A DNA stretch of 64,000 bases from Zanthoxylum bungeanum (Eukaryota > Streptophyta > Magnoliopsida > Sapindales > Rutaceae). Position numbers and translations under genes: made by a program. This document shows, piece after piece, positions 9,759 to 20,732 of the stretch. The stretch is from assembly GCA_019454045.1 (NCBI GenBank), contig SKCR01038152.1:186001-250000 (forward strand), written 5' to 3'. The notes under the pieces are model-generated. The model did no database searches. It was given only the letters and a program-made list of their open reading frames with translations, and was not told the origin of the DNA. Numbering within the stretch: the first letter of the stretch is position 1; every line of letters starts with the position of its first letter.

Positions 9759-11670
9759 TGTTGGACAGTTATGACCAATAACGTCACAGTTTGTAAAAGA
9801 CATTGTGTTTTTGTACAAAATTAACTATGTAGCAATGAAATTGCCTTTTACCGTTTTGTAATTTATTTACTTTGATATATAAATGGTAAAAGTCCTTATG
9901 ATTAGTTCCGGATTGAGATGATATGGGATAGTATCAATCCATAAAGGTTTAATCATTAAATATCCCTAGTTGCAGTATTATCGAGATTGGTCATCGATAA
10001 TGCGGAATAGACTAGTATTGTACTTGTGCGTGTTGTGAGGGCATAACGACATAGTTTTCATATATTTAAGTATTGGATACTTACGCAGGTACAATAGGAG
10101 GTTGTGTTTTACCGATGGTACGGAAAACAGCTTCGCTCTGGATAGACCCTGCAGAATCCCATTGGTAGTATGTATATGTGTCTATGGGAGTCCGCTTCAG
10201 GGTAGGTGTATTTGGTCTTAACCTGAGACTTGCATCGCTAGTACTTGCGACAATCGGTAAACTTTGGTTTTGGTCGTCCAAGACTTTAACAGGTTCTGTG
10301 TACGCCTCTTCTGGGTTTATTGAGAATCGTAGTGTATTGGATGTGATGTCAAGACGGAAGTATCACTTCAGACATATGGAGATGATGATCACACAGAGAT
10401 TCAGAACTGGTTCTCTATTGTATTGCAACCATCGGGATAATATGACAAGGTCATGATTATCCAATTCAAATAGACTAGTTGCTTGATATCCGATATGTGT
10501 TTCGTACGGGCAGACACTATTCCAGCCCCAGGCCATGCACGTGACATCCGATACTGGATCGTAAAACGCAATACTACGGTATAATACCCATGATATAGAT
10601 CATATATTCCTTAAGAATATTTCTGGAGAATTGGGTAGGCATGACGATTTGCTAGAAGCCAACCTTGTCTCGTAAATTGGTAAAAATGTAGTACAAGGTA
10701 CGTACGTGTTCGGATAGTCCGATGACCAGATTTACTGCCATTATATCGAGGGATCTCTTGGGTCGCTTCCCGAAGATTCACCGATGACGTGTGATTCGAG
10801 CATAATTAAATCTGGGATTAATCTCGGAGAGACTTTATCTTGGATAAAGTACTATTTGAAGAGAGAGAAAAATTAATTTGGAATTAATCGACAAAATAAT
10901 ATATTCGATATATTAAACGAAATTGGATTTCGACGCGGAATTAAAATTAGATTTTAATTCGGTCAAATGAGTTATTTTAGAATTAATTCGTTAGCGACGT
11001 GAATAGTAATTTCGCTAGGCATAATTATTTAATTACGTCACGACGGAAGTTTGTTAATTCAGAATTAGCAAAACCGAGGCCGGAAGTGTTTGTGGGCTTA
11101 CTCGTATTTTGAATCAAGTGGGGCTCACAAGTCACATCGCGAGTCACATCACTTGTCACTTTAGTGGTAGATGTCTTGTCACCTTTTTGGTGAGCGACAT
11201 GCAATCACTATTCTTGATGGATGTGGTTGTGAGCATTTAATGAAAATTTGGAGCCAAAATTTTGGATTTGATTTGGGAAGCATATACCGAATTTTTAGTA
11301 ATAGATTTTCATTATCTTTGTTTTTAGAAAACAAAAAGAAAACTCTCTCTCCATTTTCTTTGAAAAACCGTGAACATCAAAGAGGGAAAATTTGATTTTC
11401 TTTCTCCATTTTGCTAGCAAAATCAAAGGATCAAACAAAGGTGATAGGGAAGCTAATCTTAGAGCTTGGATTTCCTTTGAAGCTTCGAGCTTGTAGATAA
11501 TCTTCAACAAATCATCCTTGGCCGAATTCAAAGCTTGAAGGGAAGGAAAAATTTGTTGAGCATCACATCCAAACCGATCTTTGTAAGTATGTTTCCGCCA
11601 TGCTTCTTAGTAGTATTCATTCTCATTTCTATGCATATTATGATCTTGGGACTAACCTAGAAACCCAGCA
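9759..11670 (+). repeat. copia LTR, plus orientation
   Basis: Starts TGTTGGACAGTTATGACC and ends CCCAGCA, about 1.9 kb. It is the reverse complement of the C1-type LTR through U3 (palindromes at about 10800-11080) with a different R-U5 (about 11100-11670). It follows the inverted polypurine tract as the 3' LTR of the inverted piece. More diverged than the two C1 LTRs are from each other. The short frames inside it are not genes. Confidence 0.85.
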
Positions 11671-12390
11671 CCACGATAGTCCACGGTAGTCCACGATTGT
11701 CCACGATAGTCCATAACACTTCACGATAGTCAACGGTAGTCCACATAGTCCACGGCAGTCCACGATAGTCCATGGTAGTCCATGGTAGTCAACGATAGTC
11801 TACAACACTCCACGATAGTCCATGGTAGTGCACATAGTCCACATAGTCCATGGTAGTCCACAACTCTCCACGATAGTCCACGGTAGTCCACAACACTCCA
11901 CGATAGTCCACAGTAGTCCACATAGTCCATGGTAGTCCATAACTCTCCACGATAGTTCACATAGTCCACGGTAGTCCACAACACTCCACTATAGTCCACG
12001 GTAGTCAACAACACTTCACGATAGTCCACGATAGTCAACATAGTCCACATAGTCCATGGTAGTCCACAGTAGTCCACAACTATCCACGATAGTCAACGGT
12101 TGTCTACGATAGTCCATGGTAGTCCACAACATTCCATGATAGTCTACGGTAGTTCACAACAATCCATGATAGTCCACGGTAGTCCACGGCAGTCCACAAC
12201 ACTCCACGATAGTCTATGGTAGTCCACAACACTTCACGATAGTCCACGGTAGTCTATATAGTCCACATTAGTCCATGATAGTCCACGGTAGTCCACAATA
12301 GTCCACAACTCTCCATGATAGTCCACGGTAGTCCACAACTCTCCACGATAGTCCACGGTAGTCCACATAGTCCAATGTAGTCCACATGCC
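11671..12390. repeat. 10-bp minisatellite (CCACGRTAGT)n
   Basis: About 70 decamer units, main forms CCACGATAGT and CCACGGTAGT, variants CCATGGTAGT and CCACAACTCT, with occasional 4-base offsets (CCAC-ATAGT). It begins immediately after the LTR end at 11670. Because 10 is not a multiple of 3, all frames read the same 10-residue repeat, which explains the long minus-strand open frames here. It may belong to the repeat-rich 3' untranslated region of the Tat element. Confidence 0.9.
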
Positions 12391-12625
12391 GTACCTGGCA
12401 AGACAGATACGAGTGTCTCCATATTCGTAGAGTCATACCCTGTAAAAAATGATGATGTATATGACGTGGGCCTTGCCCTAGAGTGCCATACCTAGCCAGA
12501 CTGATATTGATAAAGATGTGGGGCTCGCCCCCAGAGTGCCATACCCGGCAAGATTGATATCGATGCTAATATGGGCCTCGCCCCCAGAGTGCCATACCCA
12601 GCAAGACTGCTACTGATACTAACAC
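12391..12625. repeat. 53-bp tandem repeat, about 3-4 units
   Basis: Units begin near 12480, 12533 and 12586 with AGAGTGCCATACC and contain AAGAYTGATATYGAT and a GGGCCTCGCCCCC block; a more degenerate unit precedes at about 12391-12479. It resembles the 43-45-bp repeat at 13462 (shared ACTGATA, ATGGGCCTC and CCC blocks). Confidence 0.78.
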
Positions 12626-13461
12626 CATGATGGTTTATACCGTACTTCCTATCATGAGATAGTCCTGATAGCTAAGCATATTTTCATCCTCAACGAATGC
12701 TTTGTGTCAAAACCTGAGAACCTTTAAAGTACTCGATACACCCAACTCCGATTATCTGAATAGGTGATCTGAACTAGACTCCTAGTGTGTTTGCGCCAAG
12801 GCTCTTTCCAAGCTTATTCTTTAAGTAAGCCAACTTGATGATTTCATCTCGGAGAGTCGGCTCGGCGGGTCTAACCAACGTGGATGTCTTAATCACACTC
12901 TGTAATCACTTCATCATACCCAAGATGATATGGTATTCCTCTTTTTTCTTTTGTCTCTTCTTTATATTCTTTTCATTCTTTTTTTCTTTTCTTTTTTTTA
13001 CACACCTACCCTTTAAGATAGCATTTCTCCTTATGGTGGTCCTAATACTCGCCCATGGGTAGCTTAACACTTATCGGTTATAGGCGGTCTATTTTTCTTT
13101 TCTTTTCATTGCACAGACGTTTTCTTTATTTCCAACCATATCATGTATCGTAGCATAGGTAAACCAGGGTGGACATCCAGGAAAATGGTCATTCACCGAT
13201 CCATCATCTCTTTGACTAGCCATCTTGCCAACCACTCAGGCTTCTACTGTTGAGATCCTGTAATCAAGTGCTTGTCGAGTCTATTCGAGATCAATCCATT
13301 CAGAATACCGGATAAGAGCACATCTCACACTCATCATTTCTAAGGCTTCTCCCAACAGCAAACAATGTCATCACCAGACATATGCTTAACCATCAAAGAT
13401 TTCACTTTTTTTTTTCACTCACTCACTCCATATAAATCTTCTTTTCGACTGTCGATAACAT
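12626..13461. other. Non-coding spacer with long pyrimidine tract
   Basis: No gene seen. A long pyrimidine-rich stretch at about 12938-13000 (polypurine on the minus strand) and another at 13406-13420 lie in the expected region between integrase and the lost 3' LTR of the Tat element. The hydrophobic plus-strand frame at 12835-13062 is a translation of the pyrimidine tract. Confidence 0.5.
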
Positions 13462-13630
13462 GGGCTTCACCCCCTGAGATTCCATCCCCGAAACTCATAC
13501 TGATATGGGCCACAACCTTGGGATTCCTTCCCAAAACTAACACCAATATAGGCCTCAACCCTGGGACTCATCCTCGAAACTAACACCAATATGGGCCTCA
13601 ACCCTGGGATTACTACCCGAATCTGTCACT
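13462..13630. repeat. 43-45-bp tandem repeat, 4 units
   Basis: Units start near 13462, 13507, 13550 and 13593 with GGGCCTCAACCCTGGGA-type sequence followed by CGAAACTAACACCAATAT. Lies just beyond the integrase end, in the Tat 3' untranslated region. Confidence 0.8.
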
Positions 13631-13810
13631 GTGCTTTTGCTGTTTCTGATTGGCTTGTCTATGCCATTTTTCATTTTCTTCTTTGAAAACATGTGAATAC
13701 AAAAAAGGAGTGAAAAATATGTTACGTGTATTCATGCATGAATGTGTTTTGTATCCCGTCGGGTTAGGTCTTCTGCCAATTCTCTTGGTGAGTGCTCAGT
13801 CTTCTCTCCC

Positions 13811-15148
13811 TCAGGCAAAGTACAATTTCAATATGTCAACATTAATCGGCTCGGTGAACTCATTCCCTTCCAAGTCTGACAGTCTCACTGCTTTGTTTCC
13901 CATTACCTTCTACACTATATAAAATCCTTCCCAGTTGGGCCTGAAGTTTCCTCTCGGGTCTGTCATCAATGGCTTCGACTGCTTAAGCACCAAATCACCC
14001 TTTCTGACCTTGGTAGGACACACCTTCTTATTGAACGCTCAAGCTAACCTCTTCTAGTATATCTACATGTGATGCAAGGACTTCATCCTTTTCTCATCCA
14101 TCAACGCTAACTGTTCAAACCGCTGTGAGGCCCATTCTCGTTCAGATAATTCTACTTCTGCTAATACCCGCATGGATCGTATCTCAACTTCCACCGGCAT
14201 TACAGCTTCCATTCCATAGACCAAGGAGTAAGGAGTGGCTCATGTTGCCGTTCTCACCGAAGTTTTGTACCCCCACATGGCATAAGGTAGCTTATCAGCC
14301 CAATCTTTGTAGTTCTCAGTCATCTTGGCTAAAATAGTCTTTATCGCCTTGTTGGGTGCCTCGACTGCCCCATTAGCCTACGGCCTGTAAGGTGAGGACT
14401 TGTGATGGCCTATTCCATACTTCTGTAGCATTGCCTTTGTCTCTCCCTGAAATTGGACTCCGTTTTTCGTGACCATGTGGTGCGGCATACCATACCGAAA
14501 AATGAGATTCCGAGCTATGAATTTCGCCATCTGCTTGGCTGTAACATTACAGAATGACTATACTTCCACCCATTTCGAGAATTAGTCTACTGCCACTACT
14601 ATAAAACGATGCCCATTCGATGCATTTGGTCAAATCTCTCCGATCATATCTATTCCCCATGCTGAGAAAGGCCACGACTCTGACAGCCCATGTAACTCTG
14701 TGTGCGGCAAGTGGTTTAAATTACCGTGTGCTTGAGAATCATGACAGTGCTTTACTAGCTTCGTGCAATCAGCTTCCATAGTCGACCAGTAAAAGCCTTG
14801 TCTCACTATCTTGCGGGACAAATTCAACCCATTCATGTGCGGTCCACATACACCCGCATGTACTTCTTCCATTATCTTTTGAGCCTCTTATTTTCTCAAA
14901 CACTTTAGCTGAATACCATTTTCTTGACTCTTGTAGAGTTCTCCTTTCAAACTTACGTACGGAAAAGCCAACTTCTGAATGGTTTTTCTACCTTTTCTGC
15001 TCGCTTCCTCCGGGAGTTCCCAATGTTCTAAGTATCTCTGAATATCATGGTACCAAGGTTTTCCATCGTTGATCTCTATTTCTAGGACCCTTTCTACCTC
15101 GTAAACAGGTTTACTCGCTGTTGACAACACCAATGGTCTCATTATCAA
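13811..15148 (-). pseudogene. Tat gypsy integrase
   Basis: N-terminal linker and H2C2 zinc region at about 14630-15148 (EEVHAGVCGPHMNG, GFYWSTMEADC). The core around 14340-14480 reads GMPHHMVTKNGVQFQ, YGIGHHKSSPYRP, a stop, then ANGAVEAPNK. The C-terminus KAVRLSDLEGNEFTEPIN ends in a stop at about 13811. Multiple stops and frame changes make it inactive. In the living element it inserts the cDNA into the chromosome. Confidence 0.8.
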
Positions 15149-15317
15149 GTTTTTCGGATTCTACCAAGTTGCGGCTAATGTTGCCAATGCGTCTGCCATT
15201 TGATTCTCTTCTCGTAACAAGTGCTGGAAAGCAGTCAGAGATAGCCTGTGCCAGATTTCTGAGGTAGAACAAGTATGGTTTCAACCATTCTTCTTTTAAC
15301 TCCCATTCTCATTGCAT

Positions 15318-15749
15318 CTATCGAATTACCAACATTGAGTCTTCGTAAACTTCAACATTCTTAGCTCTTAAGGCTATCAAGGCAGTCAACCCAAAGGCGC
15401 ATGCTTCATACTCGGCCATGTTTTTATTTACTCCAAACGTAAACCTCTTGGCCATAGGTAGGGTTTCTCCCTCAACGGTCACTATTACAATCCCAATTCC
15501 GGCTCCTTCGTAGTTCACTACTTCGTCGAAATACATTTTCCACCCTTGGATTGCTATAGCTTGGATTTCCTCATCGGGGAACTCAAACTTGTACTGATCC
15601 CTTTCAATAGGTTGCAATGCCAATAACTCTGCCACGACTCGTCCTTTGATCACTTTGAAGGTGAGGTACTCGATATCAAATTCTGTTAGCAACACTAGCC
15701 ATCTACCCAACTTCCCAACTAGTGAGGGCACCGAATGTAAGTACTTCAA
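15318..15749 (-). pseudogene. Tat gypsy RNase H region
   Basis: 143 residues. The first part is the RT-associated RNase H end (GKLGRWLVLLTEFDIEY). The second begins WKMYFDEVVNYEGAGIG and continues NKNMAEYEACAFGL, the second, archaeal-type RNase H known in Tat elements. The usual YFDG reads YFDE here. Sequence at 15150-15317 continues the domain with stops. Confidence 0.78.
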
Positions 15750-15926
15750 AGGATTATCTTTCGCTACAACTTAGATCTTGTATGATTGGAAGTAATGGCA
15801 CAATTTCCTGAATAACCATACTACTACTAGACCGATTTCTCCACTTCCTAATAGCTGGCTTCATATGGAAGAAAGCAGCTTCTTACTGACGTATCAGACT
15901 TCATGCTCTACTCCCGTCTCATCTGC

Positions 15927-17456
15927 TTATACCATCATTGCCCCCAGCGCTTCAGGTTTAATAGCCAAATAAAGTACCAAGGGTCTACCTTGTCTCGGAG
16001 GTTTCAGTACAGGAGGCTTCACCAAATATTCTCTGATCTTGTCAAATGCTTTCTGACACTGTTTATTCCACTTTACCGGCTGGTCTTTCCTCAACAGTTT
16101 GAAGATAGGCTTACACACTAATGTCAAATTGGCAATAAACTGACTGATATACTGGATTTTCCCAAGGAATGCTCTGACTTGTTTTTCTATTTTTGGTGCT
16201 GACATCTCAGTAATAGCCTTGATTTTCTCGGGATCCACTTCTATTCCACCCATTCCCACTATATGGCCAAGCAGCTTCCCTGACGTTACTCCGAACGCAC
16301 ACTTCTTAGGATTCAACTGCAGGTTGTACTTGTCGAATCATTCAAGGAACTTCTACAATGCTTCTATATGCCCGTCCCTCATCTCTGACTTGACCATCAA
16401 GTCATCCACGTACACATTTATCCCCTTATGCATTGGGTCATGAAATAAAGTTTGGCCATTCGTTGATAGGTGGCTCCGGCATTCTTAAGTACAAATGGCA
16501 TCACCTTGTAGCAATAGGTTCCCCATTCCGTAACAAAGGCAGTCTTGTGTTTATCTTCTTCAGCATGAGAACCTGATTGTATCCCGAGAATCCATCCGAG
16601 AATGAGTACATGGCAAACAAAGTCACGCTATCAACACTACATCTATATGCGGCAAAGGAAAATCATCCTTCGGTCATGCTTTATTAAGGTCCTGGTAATC
16701 CACACACATTCTGACCTTGCCATCTTTCTTCGGCACATGAACAATGTTCGCCAACCATTCTGGATATTTCACCACTTCCAGAAATCCCACATCTATTTGC
16801 TTCTTAACTTCTTCTCTGACTTTCTCGGCCCTCTCAGGTCTCATCCTTCGAAGCTTCTGTTTTACCGGCCTCATATTCGGATAAGTCAGTATCGCATGCT
16901 GGGCAATACTTCCGTCGACCCCAGGCATGTCCTTATAAGACCAAGCGAACACTTTGGCATATTTAACAAACATTTCTTTTAAATTCTTCCGCTCTTTGGC
17001 GGTAACTTCACTTTCAATTAAGACTTCCTTGGGGATTTCGGGTGTTCCAAGGTTTAATGAATTTGTTTTAGTCGAGTTGATATCAAATATGCTCAATTCG
17101 TGCAAGTTAAAGGGAAGAGACTCAAGCAAGTAAGCAAAATGATTGTCTTTATTGCTAGCAAATGCGGGAGTACACTCAAATAAATCAGGAAGGTAAATAT
17201 CTTTATCATCTACAGACATTTCTTCCTCCACAGCCGGGTTTTTCTCAGGCTCCTTATCCTCCTCAAGAGTCAGACTCTCCAGCTTCATCAGCTCTTCTTC
17301 CCATTTCTCTTCTTCTTTCTTCACAACTTCTTCCGTCAGCGGTTTCTCACCCAGCACATCTTGGAATATCTCAAATCCGGGCACCACAATCCTGTTGACT
17401 TCTACTGGTTCGGGCTCTCCTTGATACCCTGAAGCTTTTATGAACCACTCCATCAA
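15927..17456 (-). pseudogene. Tat gypsy reverse transcriptase
   Basis: Two open pieces with a broken middle. 16674-17456 holds the N-terminal acidic linker and RT fingers (PVKQKLRRMRPE, GFLEVVKYPEWLANIVHV, VRMCVDYQDLNKA). 15927-16316 holds the thumb and connection (MNPKKCAFGV, GKLLGHIVG, AFLGKIQYISQFI). Between them, YVDD is readable at 16401-16412, but the frame changes more than once, so the enzyme is dead. Confidence 0.82.
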
Positions 17457-17498
17457 CTTCAGCCCTTTCTTCTTGGCTTTTGGCTTATCTTCATTAGA

Positions 17499-17819
17499 TC
17501 AGTATCCCAAACCCTTCCGAGTAGTCTGCCCTTTGAAATTTGGCAATGTTGAACCTTGGCCTGGCTCGAACTTCATTTTCTTCATGATCCTGGTCACCCT
17601 AGGATCCACCCACTCCTCGAAAGTTACCAACACTTGGAACCTCGTGAATGGTTGTATTTCCAAAGCAGCCACAACATTGTCTACCTCAGCTCTGATGGTG
17701 ACAATCTCTCCTACATACGGGAACTTAATCATCTGATGCAGAGTGGAGGGCACGCCCCCAAGCTTGTGAAACCAAGGCCTTCCCAACAACAAGGCAAATG
17801 TGGCTGGGATGTCCAGCAC
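17499..17819 (-). pseudogene. Tat polyprotein segment after protease
   Basis: 106 residues including TFALLLGRPWFHKLGGVPSTLHQMIKF, the conserved ALLLGRPW(F/I)H segment that follows the protease in Tat polyproteins, then a divergent acidic linker before RT. Separated from protease by a frame change at about 17820-17857. Confidence 0.7.
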
Positions 17820-17857
17820 TGCAAACTCAACTTCATCCTCAATTGTTCCAACCTTGA

Positions 17858-18223
17858 CTACCGTGGAAAAAGTACCCTCAACTCCTCGCTTGCTATCATC
17901 ATAACCTTAATAGTCATATTAGAGGGACTCAGATCTATCGTCTTTATACCCAGCCTTGCTAAAATCATCAATGGGCATACATTGATGGATGAGCCGTCGT
18001 CCACCATCACACAAGATGTCTTCTTGCCTCTTACTTTAGCTCGGATGAATAAAGGCCTTTTGTGGTTTCTTCCCTCAGTTTGGAGTTCTTCATCAGAAAA
18101 GGTTATTTGGAGAGCTTCCTTCTGCACTGATCCTACAAACATTGCGGGATTAGCATCCTCGGGCACTACTATCTTGCTCAAGGCCTCCACCATAGCTTGC
18201 ATGTGCTCCCCGGACGCACACAA
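17858..18223 (-). pseudogene. Tat gypsy aspartic protease
   Basis: 121 residues. VMVDDGSSINVCPL is the retroviral-type aspartic protease active-site region (D-D-G-S in place of D-S/T-G), followed by the ARLGIKTIDLSPSNMTIK strand typical of this lineage. It would cut Gag-Pol. Broken from gag by stops at 18224-18388. Confidence 0.75.
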
Positions 18224-18388
18224 TAACTCCTAGATACTCAAATGTGCTCGGGTCTTCTTCAGTTTCCGTAGCACTACATCTCCCTCAGTATTTTCAACAT
18301 TCTCGGCCATTCCTCGACCATCTGTCAACACTTCTTTCCCATTTTTCTACATTGTCATTGTAAAAGCGCCCACTTCGGGTCATCCCCT

Positions 18389-19850
18389 TTAACACTTCCT
18401 CGTCACTACTTGAGAAATCTTCCCAGAAATTCTTCTTCTGTTCCATCTCATCCTCAATATTGCTATCCTAGATGCCCAGAAAAAAGGCTTAGTGTTCGAA
18501 GGTTTGGAGGACAAGGTCTTCTGGTAGGCCAGAGTTAATCGTATAAGTAGGCGGTGTGACAGAGTGATAGTTGGGCAAATGGTTGCGGTGTGTGTTTGGC
18601 TGTTCTTTTTCAGGGTCAGGTATTTTATGGGAGTCGATAAGGTCTTGGATCTCATATCTCAGGCGAATACAACTGTTGGTGTCATGGCCGGGGTTTTGGT
18701 GGAAGTGACAATAATGATTCATGTTATGATTCGGTGGTGGAGGATTGGGTAGTGGTCTAGGATCCAAGGGTTTCAGGAGTCCCTGCTTGGTCAACTTCTC
18801 AAATACTTTAGACAAGGGTCTGCCCAAGTTAGAAAAATGCCTATTCTTAATAGTAGCAATCTCCGCAGAAGCAGGCTTGATACCCGAAGGTCCTCCGATG
18901 GTTCTCCTATTCAGATCGTAAAACTTCCGATTCTCGGCTTCCTCTTCTTCAATATCCATGACAGTTTCCCTCAGCTGTCGGAAGTCCGCAATCATAGAGG
19001 TCATCCTTCACAAATTACCACAGATTGAGAGCTTAATGCCCTTGATAATCACCTTTATTTGGTCCTTCTCCGAGGGCGTAGTCTGCATCTTTAAAAGCTG
19101 ACCTCTTCAGTGGTCTACATGGTCTTTAAAGCTCTCCTCTGGCTTTTTCTTAGTATTCTCTAGGTCGCGCAGTGACAAGTCGATCTCTAAGTCTGTAACA
19201 TATTGCTTCAGAAAAGCATTAGCTAGTTCCCTCCAATGTTCCTTAACATTCTTCTCAAGGTTGTGATACCAAAATACAAGTGCCCCCTCGAGCGACATAC
19301 CAAACATCTTCTAGACTTGGCGCTGTGACAGGCCCACTGAACTCATTATCAAGACGTATTGCTGGAGATGGACCCTCGGGTCCTCATTCCCATTAAACTT
19401 GGCTATGTCAGGCATTTTAAACTGAGATGGCAGCTGCTCCTCGAAGGTCATCGCCTCATAACCCAATAAATCCTCGTGCTTCCCCTTCAGTTTGCGAGTA
19501 ACTGACTCCATCTGATCACGGAGCTTCTGTAACTCAGTCTGAGACCCAGCTATTCTCCCAGCGGCGTATTCAGCCATATCATCATGAAACACCGGAGCAT
19601 CATCATTCAATCCACTTGGAGGGCCTCCATGCCTCTCGTTTTCAGATCCTCCTGCAGCGCGGGGTACAGCTATATTAGACATGGCAGCAGTCAGAGCTTG
19701 CAATTGTTCATTCATTTTGGTGAGATTGGCTTCAATCAGATCCATGTGGGACCCCTCGTTGACTGATTCACTCATGTTTACTGATGGTCTTTTGATTAGT
19801 CTCCCTTCTTCCCTAACCCAACGGGAATCTATGGCGTCTTTTAAGATCAT
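18389..19850 (-). pseudogene. Tat gypsy gag
   Basis: Pieces in three frames. 19311-19850 is the N-terminal part (LQALTAAMSNIAVP, EEQLPSQFKMPDIAKFNG, DPRVHLQQYV). 19107-19307 reads GALVFWYHNLE and LANAFLKQYV, the canonical gypsy gag core. 18489-19004 contains CHFHQNPGHDTNSCIRLR, the Tat-type zinc-binding motif. Stops at about 19312 and 19010-19100 break it. The product would form the virus-like particle. Confidence 0.8.
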
Positions 19851-20709
19851 GTGTCAGTGCATATGTATGCAATACATGTAACATATAAGCTCATAAAAAT
19901 TTTATACTAATTGGCCCATTATCATTTTAAAGCATTTAATCACACCATTGAATGGTGCAAACTAGTCCCAATTGAAAAGGCCCAACAGGTTTACACTTTT
20001 GCGAGGACATGGAGAAATAACTTCAAATGATAAGAGGCTCAAATGCAAAATGGCCCGTTGACATTTTATATTCTTTTGGCCCAATTGTCAAAGGACATGA
20101 ACTCGTCCCAGTTTAAATGGCCCAACCAGTTCATATCTTTTGACAAAAGGTCCAACTGGATCTAAATGACGACTGTCCCAAATTATAAACATATAAAATA
20201 ATTTCTACTAGTTCTACGACGAAGGTTCACACGTGGGTTTACGGGAGTTTGGACAAAGGCTCTCGCTGACGAAGGATTGCCCACAACTAGGACTCCCTAC
20301 TCAAGGGTTCAAGCGACCAAGTGAGCGCACCTTTTTTATACACTAAGGTACGTGCCAACGGGTTATGGTGTGTGACTGACTGTCAAATGGATTTCCCATT
20401 GTAGATTCCCCAGATGGAGGGTGGAGCAAGGCTTTCTTAAGTACCCAAGCCCCTTAGGCTCTTATCGCTTGGTGTTAGGAATAAACAACGAGTCCTCAAA
20501 ATTAGTCCATCACAGAAGCTACAAGTAAATGATTATCTAGGTGCCTTCACAGATTTTCCTTATAGAAAGGTAGTGAATGAAGGAAGACACCAAACCATTA
20601 CCTAGCTCAAGAAGTGCCTTTGATTAAATCCCTTTCAACCCACTATAGACACGGTCAACTAAAGCACAAATCATAAATATCACAAGACATGATTTCGGGG
20701 CCGATTCTC
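19851..20709 (-). other. Tat 5' untranslated leader
   Basis: No gene seen. Contains several imperfect copies of a GGCCCAA...TTTTGACAAAGG segment (about 19910-20170), a short-range degenerate repeat. Confidence 0.5.
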
Positions 20710-20729
20710 TATCCCCACTGGAGTCGCCA
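20710..20729 (-). other. Primer-binding site of Tat element (tRNA-Arg type)
   Basis: Minus-strand TGGCGACTCCAGTGGGGATA, three bases from the LTR end. It is close to the TGGCGACTC-type tRNA-Arg primer site of Tat/Ogre elements. Confidence 0.75.
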
Positions 20730-20732
20730 GAC

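Noticed and set aside
11671..12390. Possible CRISPR-like array
   Set aside because: Ten-base units without spacers in plant DNA; a minisatellite explains it fully.
11730..12436. Minus-strand frames rich in VDYRGLSW-like repeats
   Set aside because: They are translations of the 10-bp minisatellite, which reads open in every frame.
12835..13062. Small hydrophobic, membrane-like plus-strand frame
   Set aside because: The hydrophobic stretch is a run of Phe, Leu and Ser encoded by a T/C tract; no related protein is known to me.
16602..17398. Plus-strand frames of up to 126 residues
   Set aside because: Antisense shadows of Tat reverse transcriptase, which is recognisable on the minus strand.
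20710..20729. Possible tRNA fragment
   Set aside because: Only the 3'-end complement is present, adjoining an LTR: a primer-binding site, not a tRNA gene.
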